From the NCBI GenBank assembly GCA_913041075.1, contig CAJWGZ010000002.1:1-39634 (forward strand): DNA of 39,634 nt, given 5' to 3'. This DNA is from an uncultured Fidelibacterota bacterium (GTDB taxonomy: Bacteria; Fidelibacterota; Marinisomatia; Marinisomatales; TCS55). Below, in pieces: positions 1 through 8,124 of the stretch. The notes beneath the pieces were generated by a model, which saw nothing but the letters and a program-made list of their open reading frames with translations, was not told the origin of the DNA and made no database searches. Position 1 is the first letter of the stretch. Every line of letters starts with the position of its first letter. Made by a program: the position numbers and the translations under genes.

Positions 1-2
1 AT

Positions 3-167
3 GATGCCTACATTCAGAAAGCATATTTTCGTGATACGGATGAAGTCTGGTTTAGAGTCCGTGTCGGCAGCTATGATAACCGGGAAACGGCACTTGCGGT
101 TGGTAAAGTTATCGCCAGTGCCATGGCCACGGATATCTGGGTTGATTTTGTAAGATTTGATGACTAA
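3..167 (+). CDS. SPOR-domain protein, C-terminal end only
   Basis: The window opens inside this reading frame; 54 residues remain before TAA at 165-167 and the start lies upstream. The segment WFRVRVGSYDNRETALAVGK resembles the second half of a SPOR domain (RVRVGPF-like strand, then a helix containing A-x-A). SPOR domains bind denuded septal peptidoglycan in diderm bacteria and usually sit at the C-terminus of a membrane-anchored or lipoprotein partner, which fits a domain ending here. The next gene starts 26 bases on with its own ribosome binding site, so the two may be cotranscribed. The rest of the protein is not visible, so its particular role (division, DedD/FtsN-like or RlpA-like) cannot be stated. 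Confidence 0.65.
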   Translation, partial: DAYIQKAYFRDTDEVWFRVRVGSYDNRETALAVGKVIASAMATDIWVDFVRFDD

Positions 168-193
168 CAATTTTCATAAACCAAGGAGAAAAA

Positions 194-1441
194 ATGGATC
201 CAATGAAACTTTACTTTGATGTGCGGGACATTTTCCGCGCACCACGCCTCGCACTGAGCGGAAAAAAAGTCATTATTCTCATGCAAGCCAATCTGGTCGG
301 CTATACGGTATACTGGGTGTTGAATTATCTGGGTGCAGCGGCCCATGGCATGGCTTTTTCTGATACCTGGGCAGCTTATGGACTCTATCCCTGTGTACTA
401 AGCCTTGATTCCCTCTCCGGCATTGCCTGCGTACTCTACTGGATCGGAGTCGCCTTTTGGTTTTATGCCATTTCTTTAGGCGCTACTGCAGTGTCGCGCG
501 TAACCTATAAACAGCTGAAAGGCGACGAATTTTATTCCGGAGGTGATGCCTGGTCCTATGTCAAGAAACACTGGCATCCGGTCGTTTTCAGTTCCATTTC
601 ACTGGGCTTGATACTTGCCTTCCTTTTCTTCCTCGCTGCTATATTCGGCTTGGTAGGTAAAATACCCTATGTTGGTGAATTTCTTTTTGTACTACCCTAC
701 CTCCTGTATTTCTTTGGATCGGTATTTACAATCTACACCGGTATCGTATTCCTGGTCGCCCTAGTCTACACACCGGCAATTGTCGGTACCTACGAAGAAG
801 ATACTATGGGGACAGTCTGGCATAACTTTTCCATTACCTGGGGTCAACCCTGGCGAATCATTCTTTATCACGGTGCCCTAGTACCAGTTCTGGTACTGGG
901 TGCGTATTTTTTCTCTCATGCCTGGATTAGCGGCTATGGATTGATCAATGCAGTGTTCAGTCACGAATGGTTAATGGGGTCAAAACTGCTCAATATTGTT
1001 GGTTGGGCCACCCAGGCCGTTCACCCGGGTGCATTGTGCTCCCTGCTGGGTAATACCTGCAGTATTTGTATTGCCTGCTGTGCCGGCTGTGGTTCACTGC
1101 TAACATCCAGCGGTGTTGCACTTTCAGCCACGGAGCTGGTAGCTGCATTTATACTGGCAGTTTTCCTGTTCTTGCTGATCGTTTCGGTGGTATCCTATAC
1201 AATGGCCGTACTTTCAGTAGGCGAAACACTGATGTTCATCATTTTCAAAAAACGCTCTGATGATGATAATCTATTGGAAAGAAAAGATGAAGAAGAACTT
1301 GACGAAGAGGAAGAAGATGATAATTTCTCACTAGATGATGATGAATTTGATGATGACAGTGATACGAATACAGGAGCAGGTGAAGAAGGATCAACAAATG
1401 AAGCGGATCAGGATGATTCCGAGACGGAGGATAATCCCTAG
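194..1441 (+). CDS. Polytopic membrane protein with Cys cluster and acidic C-terminal tail, unknown function
   Basis: I do not recognise a family for this 415-residue protein. The start is ATG, preceded by AAGGAG at good spacing. Hydrophobic segments lie near residues 24-48, 70-100, 129-155, 160-195, 220-245 and 312-350, so about six to seven membrane spans are likely. A segment near residues 290-310 holds six cysteines in a short stretch (CSLLGNTCSICIACCAGCG), placed between hydrophobic spans. After the last span, residues about 353-415 are almost entirely Asp, Glu, Ser, Asn and Gly with no hydrophobic content, a disordered polyanionic tail. The gene lies between a SPOR-domain protein and the fatty-acid operon; 76 bases separate it from the yceD-like gene. 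Envelope location is clear; function is not. Confidence 0.85.
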   Translation: MDPMKLYFDVRDIFRAPRLALSGKKVIILMQANLVGYTVYWVLNYLGAAAHGMAFSDTWAAYGLYPCVLSLDSLSGIACVLYWIGVAFWFYAISLGATAVSRVTYKQLKGDEFYSGGDAWSYVKKHWHPVVFSSISLGLILAFLFFLAAIFGLVGKIPYVGEFLFVLPYLLYFFGSVFTIYTGIVFLVALVYTPAIVGTYEEDTMGTVWHNFSITWGQPWRIILYHGALVPVLVLGAYFFSHAWISGYGLINAVFSHEWLMGSKLLNIVGWATQAVHPGALCSLLGNTCSICIACCAGCGSLLTSSGVALSATELVAAFILAVFLFLLIVSVVSYTMAVLSVGETLMFIIFKKRSDDDNLLERKDEEELDEEEEDDNFSLDDDEFDDDSDTNTGAGEEGSTNEADQDDSETEDNP

Positions 1442-1517
1442 GTAGGCAGCGCTTCTCATCCGGGGAATAATACTGATTTACCCCTTGGATGGATCTTGAC
1501 AAACTGGGTAATTTTCT

Positions 1518-2027
1518 ATGATAGAAGTGAAGCTATTTAGAGCGGATCTAGAACGCGGTTTAAATAAACAGCTTTTTGAAATTTCCAGCGAATATTTTGT
1601 TGACCAGGCTGTAGAGTTTGCAGAGGCAAAGATTACCTGTTCCCTGACCTCGGAAAAACAATGGCACGGATACCGCTTAACTGGAGAAATATCCATTCCT
1701 TTTTTCGAGACTTGTGATCGTTGTCTGGTTGAGTTTACCGATCAGCATACGACCGAATTCTTTATCCTGTTAACCAATGACAGTGAACTGTCAGGCGCGG
1801 AAGATGATGATGTAATCTGGTTTAGTGATGCTGAGAATACAGTTGACATTGGACCAGTCATCCGTGAACTGGTTCTGGTTGAAGAGCCGTTTAAGACTAT
1901 ATGTAGTGTTGATTGCAATGGAATCTGTCCTTATTGTGGCGCAAATCGGAATCAGGAAAACTGCGGTTGTAATGTAGATACCGTCGTAGACAATCGCTGG
2001 GAAAATTTGAAGCAAATTATTAAATAA
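1518..2027 (+). CDS. yceD: DUF177 (YceD-like) protein, linked to rpmF
   Basis: This 169-residue protein belongs to the DUF177/YceD family. Two cysteine motifs typical of that family are visible: CDRC at residues 66-69, and the C-terminal run CSVDCNGICPYCG from residue 129, probably a small metal site. The family is nearly always encoded directly before rpmF and has been connected with 23S rRNA/ribosome assembly in bacteria and plastids; the precise biochemical activity is not established. Here rpmF follows after 31 bases, then plsX and the fab genes, the classic yceD-rpmF-plsX-fab order. The ATG start has no strong Shine-Dalgarno sequence. The family call rests on cysteine pattern plus context. 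Confidence 0.85.
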   Translation: MIEVKLFRADLERGLNKQLFEISSEYFVDQAVEFAEAKITCSLTSEKQWHGYRLTGEISIPFFETCDRCLVEFTDQHTTEFFILLTNDSELSGAEDDDVIWFSDAENTVDIGPVIRELVLVEEPFKTICSVDCNGICPYCGANRNQENCGCNVDTVVDNRWENLKQIIK

Positions 2028-2058
2028 AATAGTAAACAAAAAAAATTAGGAGAAAGAA

Positions 2059-2238
2059 ATGGCACTTCCAAAAACTAGAATATCAAGAGCAAGGGGCCGT
2101 AAACGCAGAACTCATTACAAAGCAGGACATGTGGCCATCATGACCTGTCCACAGTGCAGTCAGAAAAAAATGCCGCACCGCGCTTGTCCAAATTGCGGTT
2201 ATTACCGTGGTCGACCAGTTATTTCGGCTGCTGACTAA
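2059..2238 (+). CDS. rpmF: 50S ribosomal protein bL32
   Basis: This short frame encodes 59 residues. It begins MALPKTRISRARGRKRR, close to the bL32 N-terminus (xAVPKxKxSRxRRxxRR). It also has the C-terminal zinc-ribbon pattern of many bL32 proteins: C-x2-C at residues 30-33 (CPQC) and C-x2-C at 43-46 (CPNC), followed by GYYRGR. The C+ form with four cysteines binds zinc. A strong ribosome binding site, TAGGAGA, ends a few bases before the ATG. The gene lies between the yceD-like gene and plsX; the gap to plsX is only 9 bases. Expression is probably coupled to the downstream lipid genes. Confidence 0.95.
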   Translation: MALPKTRISRARGRKRRTHYKAGHVAIMTCPQCSQKKMPHRACPNCGYYRGRPVISAAD

Positions 2239-2247
2239 AAACATTTA

Positions 2248-3255
2248 ATGAAAATTGCCTTAGATGCTATGGGGGGAGATCTGGCGCCTCGATCCCCTGT
2301 CGTAGGCACACTGCAATTCCTGCAGGATCAGACTTCCGGAATGGAAGTAATTCTGGTCGGTGACCAAACCATATTAAAGGAAGAACTAGGTGGTTCTATC
2401 CCTAAAGGTATCAGGATCCACCATACAACCCAAGTGGTGACCATGCATGAACGAGGCTCTAAAGCCATAAAGACCAAACCAGATTCATCGATCGTGCAGG
2501 GTATAAACCTGGTCAAGGATGGTCTTGCGGATGCCTTCGTCAGTGCCGGTCACACGGGCGCGATCATTGCTACATCATTATTGTCTTTGGGGTGCATTGA
2601 AGGGTTAAAACGCCCAGCCCTGGCAGCCTATATTCCTACGGCAACCGGCGGGAAAATGATATGTGATGTCGGTGCTAATCCTGATGCACGACCGGAGCAT
2701 ATGCTGCAGTTCGCGATTATGGCCGCCATTTACTTTGATCATGTGGAAGGCAAACCACATCCTAAGATTGGCCTAGTCAATATCGGTTCAGAGCCCAGCA
2801 AGGGTAGCGATCTTTATCAGGAAACACATAAATTGGTCAAGAAGGAACTGCCCAATGACTTTATTGGCAATGTGGAAGGAAGACACTTGTTGGATTCGCC
2901 GGCCGACATCCTCATCTGCGATGGATTTGTTGGTAACACCATACTGAAATTTGCTGAGAGTTGGGTAAACCTTTTTATTAGACAGCTCAATAAACAGATT
3001 ATGGGCAAACGGTCATACCAAATGGTGGCACGCATGCTACAGCCTGTTTTTACCAACCTGAAAAAGCTTTACGACTATGAAGAATTTGGTGGCGTTCCCT
3101 TGCTGGGAGTGAATGGGGTCGTTATTGTCTCCCACGGAAATTCTTCTCCAAAAGCAGTGAAAAATTCACTTCTGGCAGCCAAAAAATGTATCACCGAAAA
3201 TCTGTTGGGCGATATCCAGCATAGCATTATTGAACATATGGTAGTAGTCAATTGA
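2248..3255 (+). CDS. plsX: Phosphate acyltransferase PlsX
   Basis: PlsX converts acyl-ACP and phosphate into acyl-phosphate, the acyl donor for PlsY in phosphatidic-acid synthesis, at the cytoplasmic face of the membrane. The 335-residue length is normal. The N-terminus MKIALDAMGGDLAP matches the family signature, and further hallmarks are SAGHTGA (about residues 99-105), the ANPDARPEHM loop and GFVGN. ATG is used as start, 9 bases after rpmF. The TGA stop overlaps the TTG start of fabH by four bases, implying translational coupling. In several bacteria this operon is controlled by FapR; I could not identify a convincing FapR operator upstream. Confidence 0.97.
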   Translation: MKIALDAMGGDLAPRSPVVGTLQFLQDQTSGMEVILVGDQTILKEELGGSIPKGIRIHHTTQVVTMHERGSKAIKTKPDSSIVQGINLVKDGLADAFVSAGHTGAIIATSLLSLGCIEGLKRPALAAYIPTATGGKMICDVGANPDARPEHMLQFAIMAAIYFDHVEGKPHPKIGLVNIGSEPSKGSDLYQETHKLVKKELPNDFIGNVEGRHLLDSPADILICDGFVGNTILKFAESWVNLFIRQLNKQIMGKRSYQMVARMLQPVFTNLKKLYDYEEFGGVPLLGVNGVVIVSHGNSSPKAVKNSLLAAKKCITENLLGDIQHSIIEHMVVVN

Positions 3256-4238
3256 GAGCTGCAATTACAGCAACCAGCCGTTATCTGCCAGATCATATCA
3301 TGACGAATTTTGAGCTGGAAAAGATGGTGAGTACCTCCGATGAATGGATCAGAACGAGAACAGGTATCAGCGAACGCCGCATAGTTCACAAAGGACAAAC
3401 CACTGCGGATATGAGTACGAATATTGCCAAAGAATTATTGCAGCGCTCCAACACCGACCCGGAAGAAGTGGAAGTAATCATTATTGCTACGGTGACGCCG
3501 GATATGGCCACACCGGCGACAGCTTCACTTGTCCAGGATAGAATTGGCGCGATAAAAGCATGGGGCTTTGACCTTTCTGGCGCCTGTACTGGATTTATTT
3601 ATGCCCTCGATACAGCAACCAGACTGATTGAATCGGGAAAATATAAAAAGGTCATGGTTATTGGTGTGGATACCATGAGTTCTGTACTCGATTATTCGGA
3701 TCGCAATACCTGTGTTCTATTTGGGGATGGGGGCGGCGGTGTGATGCTTGAGCGAGCAGCCGATGAGGAACATGGTGTGTTAGATTCCATTTTGCGTACC
3801 GATGGATCTGGTGGTGATTATCTCAAAATACCTGGCGGAGGCAGCCTTCACCCTGCTTCCCATGATACGGTAGATAAAAAATTACACTATATCACTCAGG
3901 ACGGTCGCGTGGTATTTAAGTTTGCAGTAAAAGGTATGGCCGATGTCAGTGCGCAAATTCTTGAACAAAATGGCATAGCAAGTAGTTCTGTAGATCTATA
4001 TATCCCTCATCAGGCCAACAAGCGTATCATTGATGGTGCGGCCGAGCGATGTGGATTTAATGAGAATCAAGTGTTTATAAACATTGATCGCTATGGTAAC
4101 ACAACAGCCGGGACTATTCCTATCTGTATAGATGAAGCGGTTGAATTTGGACGTTTACAGGATGGAAATCTACTGCTTTTAGCTGCGTTCGGCGCCGGTT
4201 TTACCTGGGGCAGTATGCTTATACGCTGGGGCAAATAA
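3252..4238 (+). CDS. fabH: Beta-ketoacyl-ACP synthase III (KAS III)
   Basis: FabH starts fatty-acid synthesis by condensing acetyl-CoA (or a branched acyl-CoA) with malonyl-ACP. The protein is 328 residues. The catalytic triad is visible: Cys112 in SGACTGF, His253 in IPHQANKRI and Asn283 in YGNTTAG. The start is a TTG inside the last codons of plsX (the TTGA overlap); it gives RAAITATSRYLP, which is where FabH proteins normally begin, and no ATG lies nearby in frame. Such a rare start within an overlap suggests translation depends on ribosomes finishing plsX. fabD follows after two bases. Confidence 0.97.
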   Translation: MRAAITATSRYLPDHIMTNFELEKMVSTSDEWIRTRTGISERRIVHKGQTTADMSTNIAKELLQRSNTDPEEVEVIIIATVTPDMATPATASLVQDRIGAIKAWGFDLSGACTGFIYALDTATRLIESGKYKKVMVIGVDTMSSVLDYSDRNTCVLFGDGGGGVMLERAADEEHGVLDSILRTDGSGGDYLKIPGGGSLHPASHDTVDKKLHYITQDGRVVFKFAVKGMADVSAQILEQNGIASSSVDLYIPHQANKRIIDGAAERCGFNENQVFINIDRYGNTTAGTIPICIDEAVEFGRLQDGNLLLLAAFGAGFTWGSMLIRWGK

Positions 4239-4240
4239 AA

Positions 4241-5167
4241 ATGGCCACAGCGTTTGTTTGTCCTGGCCAAGGATCTCAAAAAGTATCCATGGGTCATGAT
4301 CTCTTTACGAGCAGCGAAGTTGGCAAAAAATATTTCGACCTGGCCAATGAGATCATGGAAATTGATATCCAGAATATAATTTTTAATGGCCCTGAAGAAA
4401 AATTAAAAGAAACCCAATATACCCAGCCAGCGATTTATATTGTCAGCGTTATTTTAGGATATATTTTATTGGAAAAGGGAATGCAACCTGATATGGTTGC
4501 GGGTCATAGTCTGGGTGAATATTCAGCCTGTACAATTGCTGGATCACTTGCTTTTAAAACAGGATTATCATTGGTGAAATTACGGGCAGAAAGTATGCAA
4601 GATGCCGGGATCACCAATCCCGGGACCATGGCTGCGATTATTGGCATGACCGATGAAGATGTCATATCCATGTGCAATACCATATCCAGTGATGAATCTG
4701 TAGTTGTTGCCGCAAATTTTAATTGTCCTGGTCAAGTAGTTATATCCGGAGACATTAATGCAGTACATGAGGCCATGGGAAAAGCCCATGATCTGGGGGC
4801 TAGAATGGCCAAAGAACTGAATGTTAGCGGAGCGTTCCATTCCCCACTGATGGATCCGGCCAAGAAACGGTTGTCTGCTGCATTGGATACTATTGAAATT
4901 AATACTGCTACCATGCCTGTTTATGCTAATGTCACCGCCCAACCAACGACTGAAGCTGATGAATTACGGTCGAATTTGAAAAACCAGCTCGATTGTCCGG
5001 TAAAATGGCATGAGACAATTGATAATATGAAAACTGCTGGCGCTACAGAAATGATGGAAGTTGGCCCCGGTCGCGTACTGCAGGGTTTGACCCGCAGAAT
5101 TGATAAAAAATTAATTTCGAAAGGTGTGGAAACCTTGGAACAAATCGAAGGAATTGCCCATGTTTGA
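4241..5167 (+). CDS. fabD: Malonyl-CoA:ACP transacylase
   Basis: FabD moves the malonyl group from CoA to ACP, supplying extender units to FabH and FabF. The 308-residue protein starts at the ATG two bases after fabH with the family N-terminus FVCPGQGSQ. The nucleophile elbow GHSLGEY places the catalytic Ser at residue 90, and His200 in GAFHSPLM completes the dyad (E. coli Ser92/His201). The C-terminal EVGPGRVLQGL motif is also typical. The end of the gene overlaps the ATG of fabG by eight bases in a different frame, again pointing to coupled translation within the operon. Confidence 0.97.
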   Translation: MATAFVCPGQGSQKVSMGHDLFTSSEVGKKYFDLANEIMEIDIQNIIFNGPEEKLKETQYTQPAIYIVSVILGYILLEKGMQPDMVAGHSLGEYSACTIAGSLAFKTGLSLVKLRAESMQDAGITNPGTMAAIIGMTDEDVISMCNTISSDESVVVAANFNCPGQVVISGDINAVHEAMGKAHDLGARMAKELNVSGAFHSPLMDPAKKRLSAALDTIEINTATMPVYANVTAQPTTEADELRSNLKNQLDCPVKWHETIDNMKTAGATEMMEVGPGRVLQGLTRRIDKKLISKGVETLEQIEGIAHV

Positions 5168-5903
5168 TTTATCTGGAAAAGTTGCCTTAGTAACCGGCGC
5201 ATCCCGTGGTATCGGCTGTGGTATTGCCAAAACACTGGCTGAAAATGGTGCTCATGTTGTATGTGTCAGTCGCAAAGTAAGTGATGTTCAGTCTGTTGCT
5301 GATGAAATTACCGCTGCTGGCGGTGCCGCCACCGCAGTTGCCTGTGATATATCTGATTCAGATAATGTGAGTAAATTGATCAAGGAAACAGTCGCAACCC
5401 ATGATCATCTTGATATACTGGTGAATAATGCTGGTGTTACCAGAGATAATTTGTTAATGCGCATGTCTGAGGATGACTGGAATACGGTTTTAAATATAAA
5501 TTTGAAGGCTGCTTTTATTGCTATCAAGGCAGCAGCGCGAACGATGATGAAGCAACGCAACGGTCGAATTATTAATATTTCATCTGTAGTTGGTCTGATG
5601 GGTAATGCCGGCCAGGTCAATTATGCCGCATCCAAAGCAGGGCTTATTGGGCTAACCAAATCCACAGCCCGTGAATTGGCATCCCGCGGTATCACTGCAA
5701 ACTGTATCGCTCCAGGTTATGTTGCGACAGATATGACCAAGGAACTTGGAGATGAGGTGCAACAATCATTAAATGAAAAAATACCACTTGGACGAATGGG
5801 TCAGGTAGAAGATATAGCCTATGCTGTCGCTTTTCTAGCATCAGACGAGGCAGAATATATCACAGGACAGACGCTGGCCATCGATGGTGGTATGGTTATG
5901 TAA
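5160..5903 (+). CDS. fabG: 3-oxoacyl-ACP reductase
   Basis: FabG reduces 3-oxoacyl-ACP to 3-hydroxyacyl-ACP with NADPH. It is a 247-residue short-chain dehydrogenase with TGASRGIG at residues 12-19 for the dinucleotide, NNAG at 89-92, and catalytic Ser142, Tyr155 and Lys159 (YAASK). The same frame is open upstream to 5124, but those 12 extra residues would lie wholly in fabD and do not resemble FabG; the ATG at 5160 gives the standard MFDLSGKVALVTG opening. This start lies eight bases before the end of fabD. The C-terminal ITGQTLAIDGGMVM is typical. acpP follows 25 bases later. Confidence 0.97.
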   Translation: MFDLSGKVALVTGASRGIGCGIAKTLAENGAHVVCVSRKVSDVQSVADEITAAGGAATAVACDISDSDNVSKLIKETVATHDHLDILVNNAGVTRDNLLMRMSEDDWNTVLNINLKAAFIAIKAAARTMMKQRNGRIINISSVVGLMGNAGQVNYAASKAGLIGLTKSTARELASRGITANCIAPGYVATDMTKELGDEVQQSLNEKIPLGRMGQVEDIAYAVAFLASDEAEYITGQTLAIDGGMVM

Positions 5904-5911
5904 GCTAAATC

Positions 5912-5919
5912 AAAGGAGG
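5912..5919 (+). promoter_or_regulatory. Strong Shine-Dalgarno of acpP
   Basis: AAAGGAGG lies nine bases before the ATG at 5929. It is close to the full anti-16S complement and sets the acpP start; most other genes of the operon have weaker or no visible sites and rely on overlaps. Confidence 0.85.
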
Positions 5920-5928
5920 AATACCTAT

Positions 5929-6159
5929 ATGTCTACATTTGACAAAGTGAAAGACATCATATTGGACAAACTTGGTGCAGAAGAAGACAAAATAACAGAA
6001 GCTGCATCTTTTATGGATGATCTCGGAGCAGATTCTCTTGATACGGTGGAATTGATCATGGAAATGGAAGAAGAATTTGGCATAGAGATACCTGATGAAG
6101 AGGCGGAAAAACTTGCCACTGTCGGCGATGCAGTCAGTTATATTGATTCTGTTAGCTGA
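5929..6159 (+). CDS. acpP: Acyl carrier protein
   Basis: The 76-residue acidic carrier protein shuttles growing acyl chains. The 4'-phosphopantetheine attachment Ser36 lies in the invariant motif LGADSLD. I chose the ATG at 5929 because it follows a near-perfect AAAGGAGG Shine-Dalgarno sequence (5912-5919) and gives a normal-length ACP; the frame is open further upstream to 5884, but that would add 15 residues overlapping the end of fabG. This is the strongest ribosome binding site in the operon, as expected for an abundant small protein. Its neighbours fabG and fabF use it as cofactor. Confidence 0.98.
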   Translation: MSTFDKVKDIILDKLGAEEDKITEAASFMDDLGADSLDTVELIMEMEEEFGIEIPDEEAEKLATVGDAVSYIDSVS

Positions 6160-6176
6160 TAAACTAGTCTATTAAT

Positions 6177-7412
6177 ATGCGGGTTGTTGTCACTGGCATG
6201 GGAGCGGTTGCTCCCAACGGTAATAGTGTCTCCGAATATTGGGATGCCTTAACTGCCGGTCAGAGCGGTATTGATCATATTACTTATTTTGATACCACCG
6301 ACTTTCCTGTAAAAATTGCCGGTGAGGTGAGCAACTTCGATCCCGAGCAATATTTTGAACGAAAGGAAGTACGCAAGCTGGATCCATTCAGCGTTTATGC
6401 GCTGGTAGCCTCTAATGAGGCTATACAGATGTCTGGTTTGGATGCTGGCGGATTTGATCCACAGCGTGCTGGTGTCATGCTCGGTTGCGGCATCGGTGGA
6501 ATCACGACACTATTAGCTGAACACGTTGTTCTTCAGAATCGTGGTGCCCGGCGGATAAGCCCCTTTTTTGTAACCAAACTGATTTCCAATATCGCTGGCG
6601 GACAGATTGCCATTAAATGGGATCTGCGAGGACCAAACCAAACTGTTACCTCTGCTTGTGCCTCGGCAACTGATGCAATTGGATTGGCATTACGGTTGAT
6701 TCAATCAGGTTCGGCAGATATTATGGTTGCTGGTGGAACTGAAGCATCCATTTGTGACTTACCCCTGGCTGGTTTTTCAACCATAAGGGCCCTTTGTAAT
6801 GCGGCGGATCCACCCCAAAGTGCCAGTCGCCCGTTTGACAAGGATCGCGGGGGGTTCGTCATGGGCGAAGGCGCGGGTATCCTTGTTTTGGAAACGGAAA
6901 AGCATGCGCAATCCCGTGGCGCAACAATAATAGGAGAACTCGCCGGTTATGGATCCACCAATGACGCATTTCATGTTACCCAGCCCGCAGAGGGCGGTGC
7001 CGGTGCTGTAAAAGCTATGCAGTTAGCCATAGAAGATGCTGGTGCAGAACCGGAAGAGGTTGATTACATTAATGCCCATGGAACATCTACACCGTATAAT
7101 GACAAGAATGAAACAGCTGCAATAAAAACTGTTTTTGGGGATCATGCACGTAAGTTGAAGATTAGCTCAACTAAATCAATGACCGGGCACCTATTGGGTG
7201 CCAGCGGTGGCATTGAGGCGATCGCAGCCCTGAAAACAATCGAAAAGCAAACCATCCCCCCTACGATCAATTATACGACCCCTGATCCAGATTGTGATTT
7301 GGACTACGTCCCCAATACTGCAGAAGAAACGCAGGTAAATTCAGTCCTATCAAATACCTTTGGCTTTGGCGGCCATAATGCCGTTGTCTTCATGCGCAAG
7401 TGGCAAGATTAG
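6177..7412 (+). CDS. fabF: 3-oxoacyl-ACP synthase II (KAS II)
   Basis: FabF performs the elongating condensation of acyl-ACP with malonyl-ACP. The protein is 411 residues. The Cys-His-His triad of the KAS I/II class is clear: Cys161 in TSACASATDAI, His301 in NAHGTSTPYND and His338 in MTGHLLGASGG. The start MRVVVTGMG is typical and lies 17 bases after acpP. The motif FGFGGHNA near the C-terminus is also conserved in the family. FabF rather than FabB is favoured by the acpP-fabF-rnc gene order. Its TAG stop is followed after one base by the GTG of rnc. Confidence 0.97.
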   Translation: MRVVVTGMGAVAPNGNSVSEYWDALTAGQSGIDHITYFDTTDFPVKIAGEVSNFDPEQYFERKEVRKLDPFSVYALVASNEAIQMSGLDAGGFDPQRAGVMLGCGIGGITTLLAEHVVLQNRGARRISPFFVTKLISNIAGGQIAIKWDLRGPNQTVTSACASATDAIGLALRLIQSGSADIMVAGGTEASICDLPLAGFSTIRALCNAADPPQSASRPFDKDRGGFVMGEGAGILVLETEKHAQSRGATIIGELAGYGSTNDAFHVTQPAEGGAGAVKAMQLAIEDAGAEPEEVDYINAHGTSTPYNDKNETAAIKTVFGDHARKLKISSTKSMTGHLLGASGGIEAIAALKTIEKQTIPPTINYTTPDPDCDLDYVPNTAEETQVNSVLSNTFGFGGHNAVVFMRKWQD

Positions 7413-7413
7413 C

Positions 7414-8124
7414 GTGGGTCTGATTACTGCTTTAAAATCTGTCTTAAAATCTACCCTAGATCCCCAACCAAAAATAACTAAGACCATTGGCTATCAGTTC
7501 AGGAAACCAGATTATCTTGAACAGGCTCTTACGCACCGCTCGGTCACGCCCGAGCCGCGCAAAAACTATGAACGTCTAGAATTCTTAGGAGATGCGGTGA
7601 TTGACATAATCATCAGCCGTGAACTAATGCGCCATTATCCAGAGGGCGATGAGGGTCTGCTTACCAAAAAACGGGCGGCGCTTGTGCAGCAATCCTTTTT
7701 AGCAACCATTGGTAACATGCTCGATGTTATTGATAATTTGAACGTGGAACCAAGCGTAGATCTCACCAATGAAAAGGTGGCGTCTAAACAACAGGCCAAC
7801 CTTGTGGAAGCGTTAATCGGCGCGGTCTACTTGGATGGCGGTATTAAACCAGCAAAAAAAATAATCCTGGATACCATTTGGAGACACCGCAGTGAAGCTT
7901 GGAAAACTATTAATTATAAAGGCCAGTTAATTGAATATTGTCATGCCAATGCTATTAACAATCCAAAATTTAACCTGGTTAATGTTTCCGGACCTGACCA
8001 TCAGAAAATGTTTGAAGTACACGTAACCATCAATGGCCACGGATATCCAACAGGTGTGGGAACAGATAAAAAATCAGCGGAACAATCAGCTGCCCAAAAG
8101 GCTTTAGACAGCCTAATGGTTTAA
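7414..8124 (+). CDS. rnc: Ribonuclease III
   Basis: RNase III cleaves double-stranded RNA during rRNA and mRNA maturation. From the GTG at 7414 the protein is 236 residues, normal for the family. The RNase III signature ERLEFLGDAV covers residues 53-62 with the metal-binding Glu56 and Asp60; a second acidic cluster follows in EALIGAVYLDGG. A double-stranded-RNA-binding domain occupies about residues 166-235. The frame is open back to an ATG at 7360, but those residues would overlap fabF and look unlike RNase III, so I prefer the GTG one base after the fabF stop. Its stop abuts that of the convergent DUF151 gene. Confidence 0.95.
   Translation: MGLITALKSVLKSTLDPQPKITKTIGYQFRKPDYLEQALTHRSVTPEPRKNYERLEFLGDAVIDIIISRELMRHYPEGDEGLLTKKRAALVQQSFLATIGNMLDVIDNLNVEPSVDLTNEKVASKQQANLVEALIGAVYLDGGIKPAKKIILDTIWRHRSEAWKTINYKGQLIEYCHANAINNPKFNLVNVSGPDHQKMFEVHVTINGHGYPTGVGTDKKSAEQSAAQKALDSLMV

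Noticed and set aside
1462..1484. Terminator hairpin after the 415-residue protein gene
   Set aside because: Only GGGG/CCCC pairs over a 15-base loop and no T-run follows.
1496..1524. TTGACA promoter for the yceD-rpmF-fab operon
   Set aside because: TTGACA at 1496-1501 is perfect, but the nearest -10 (TATGAT after 15 bases) contains the yceD start codon, so transcription would start inside the gene.
5124..5159. Upstream ATG of the fabG frame
   Set aside because: The 12 extra residues overlap fabD coding sequence and are unlike FabG N-termini; the ATG at 5160 gives the standard opening.
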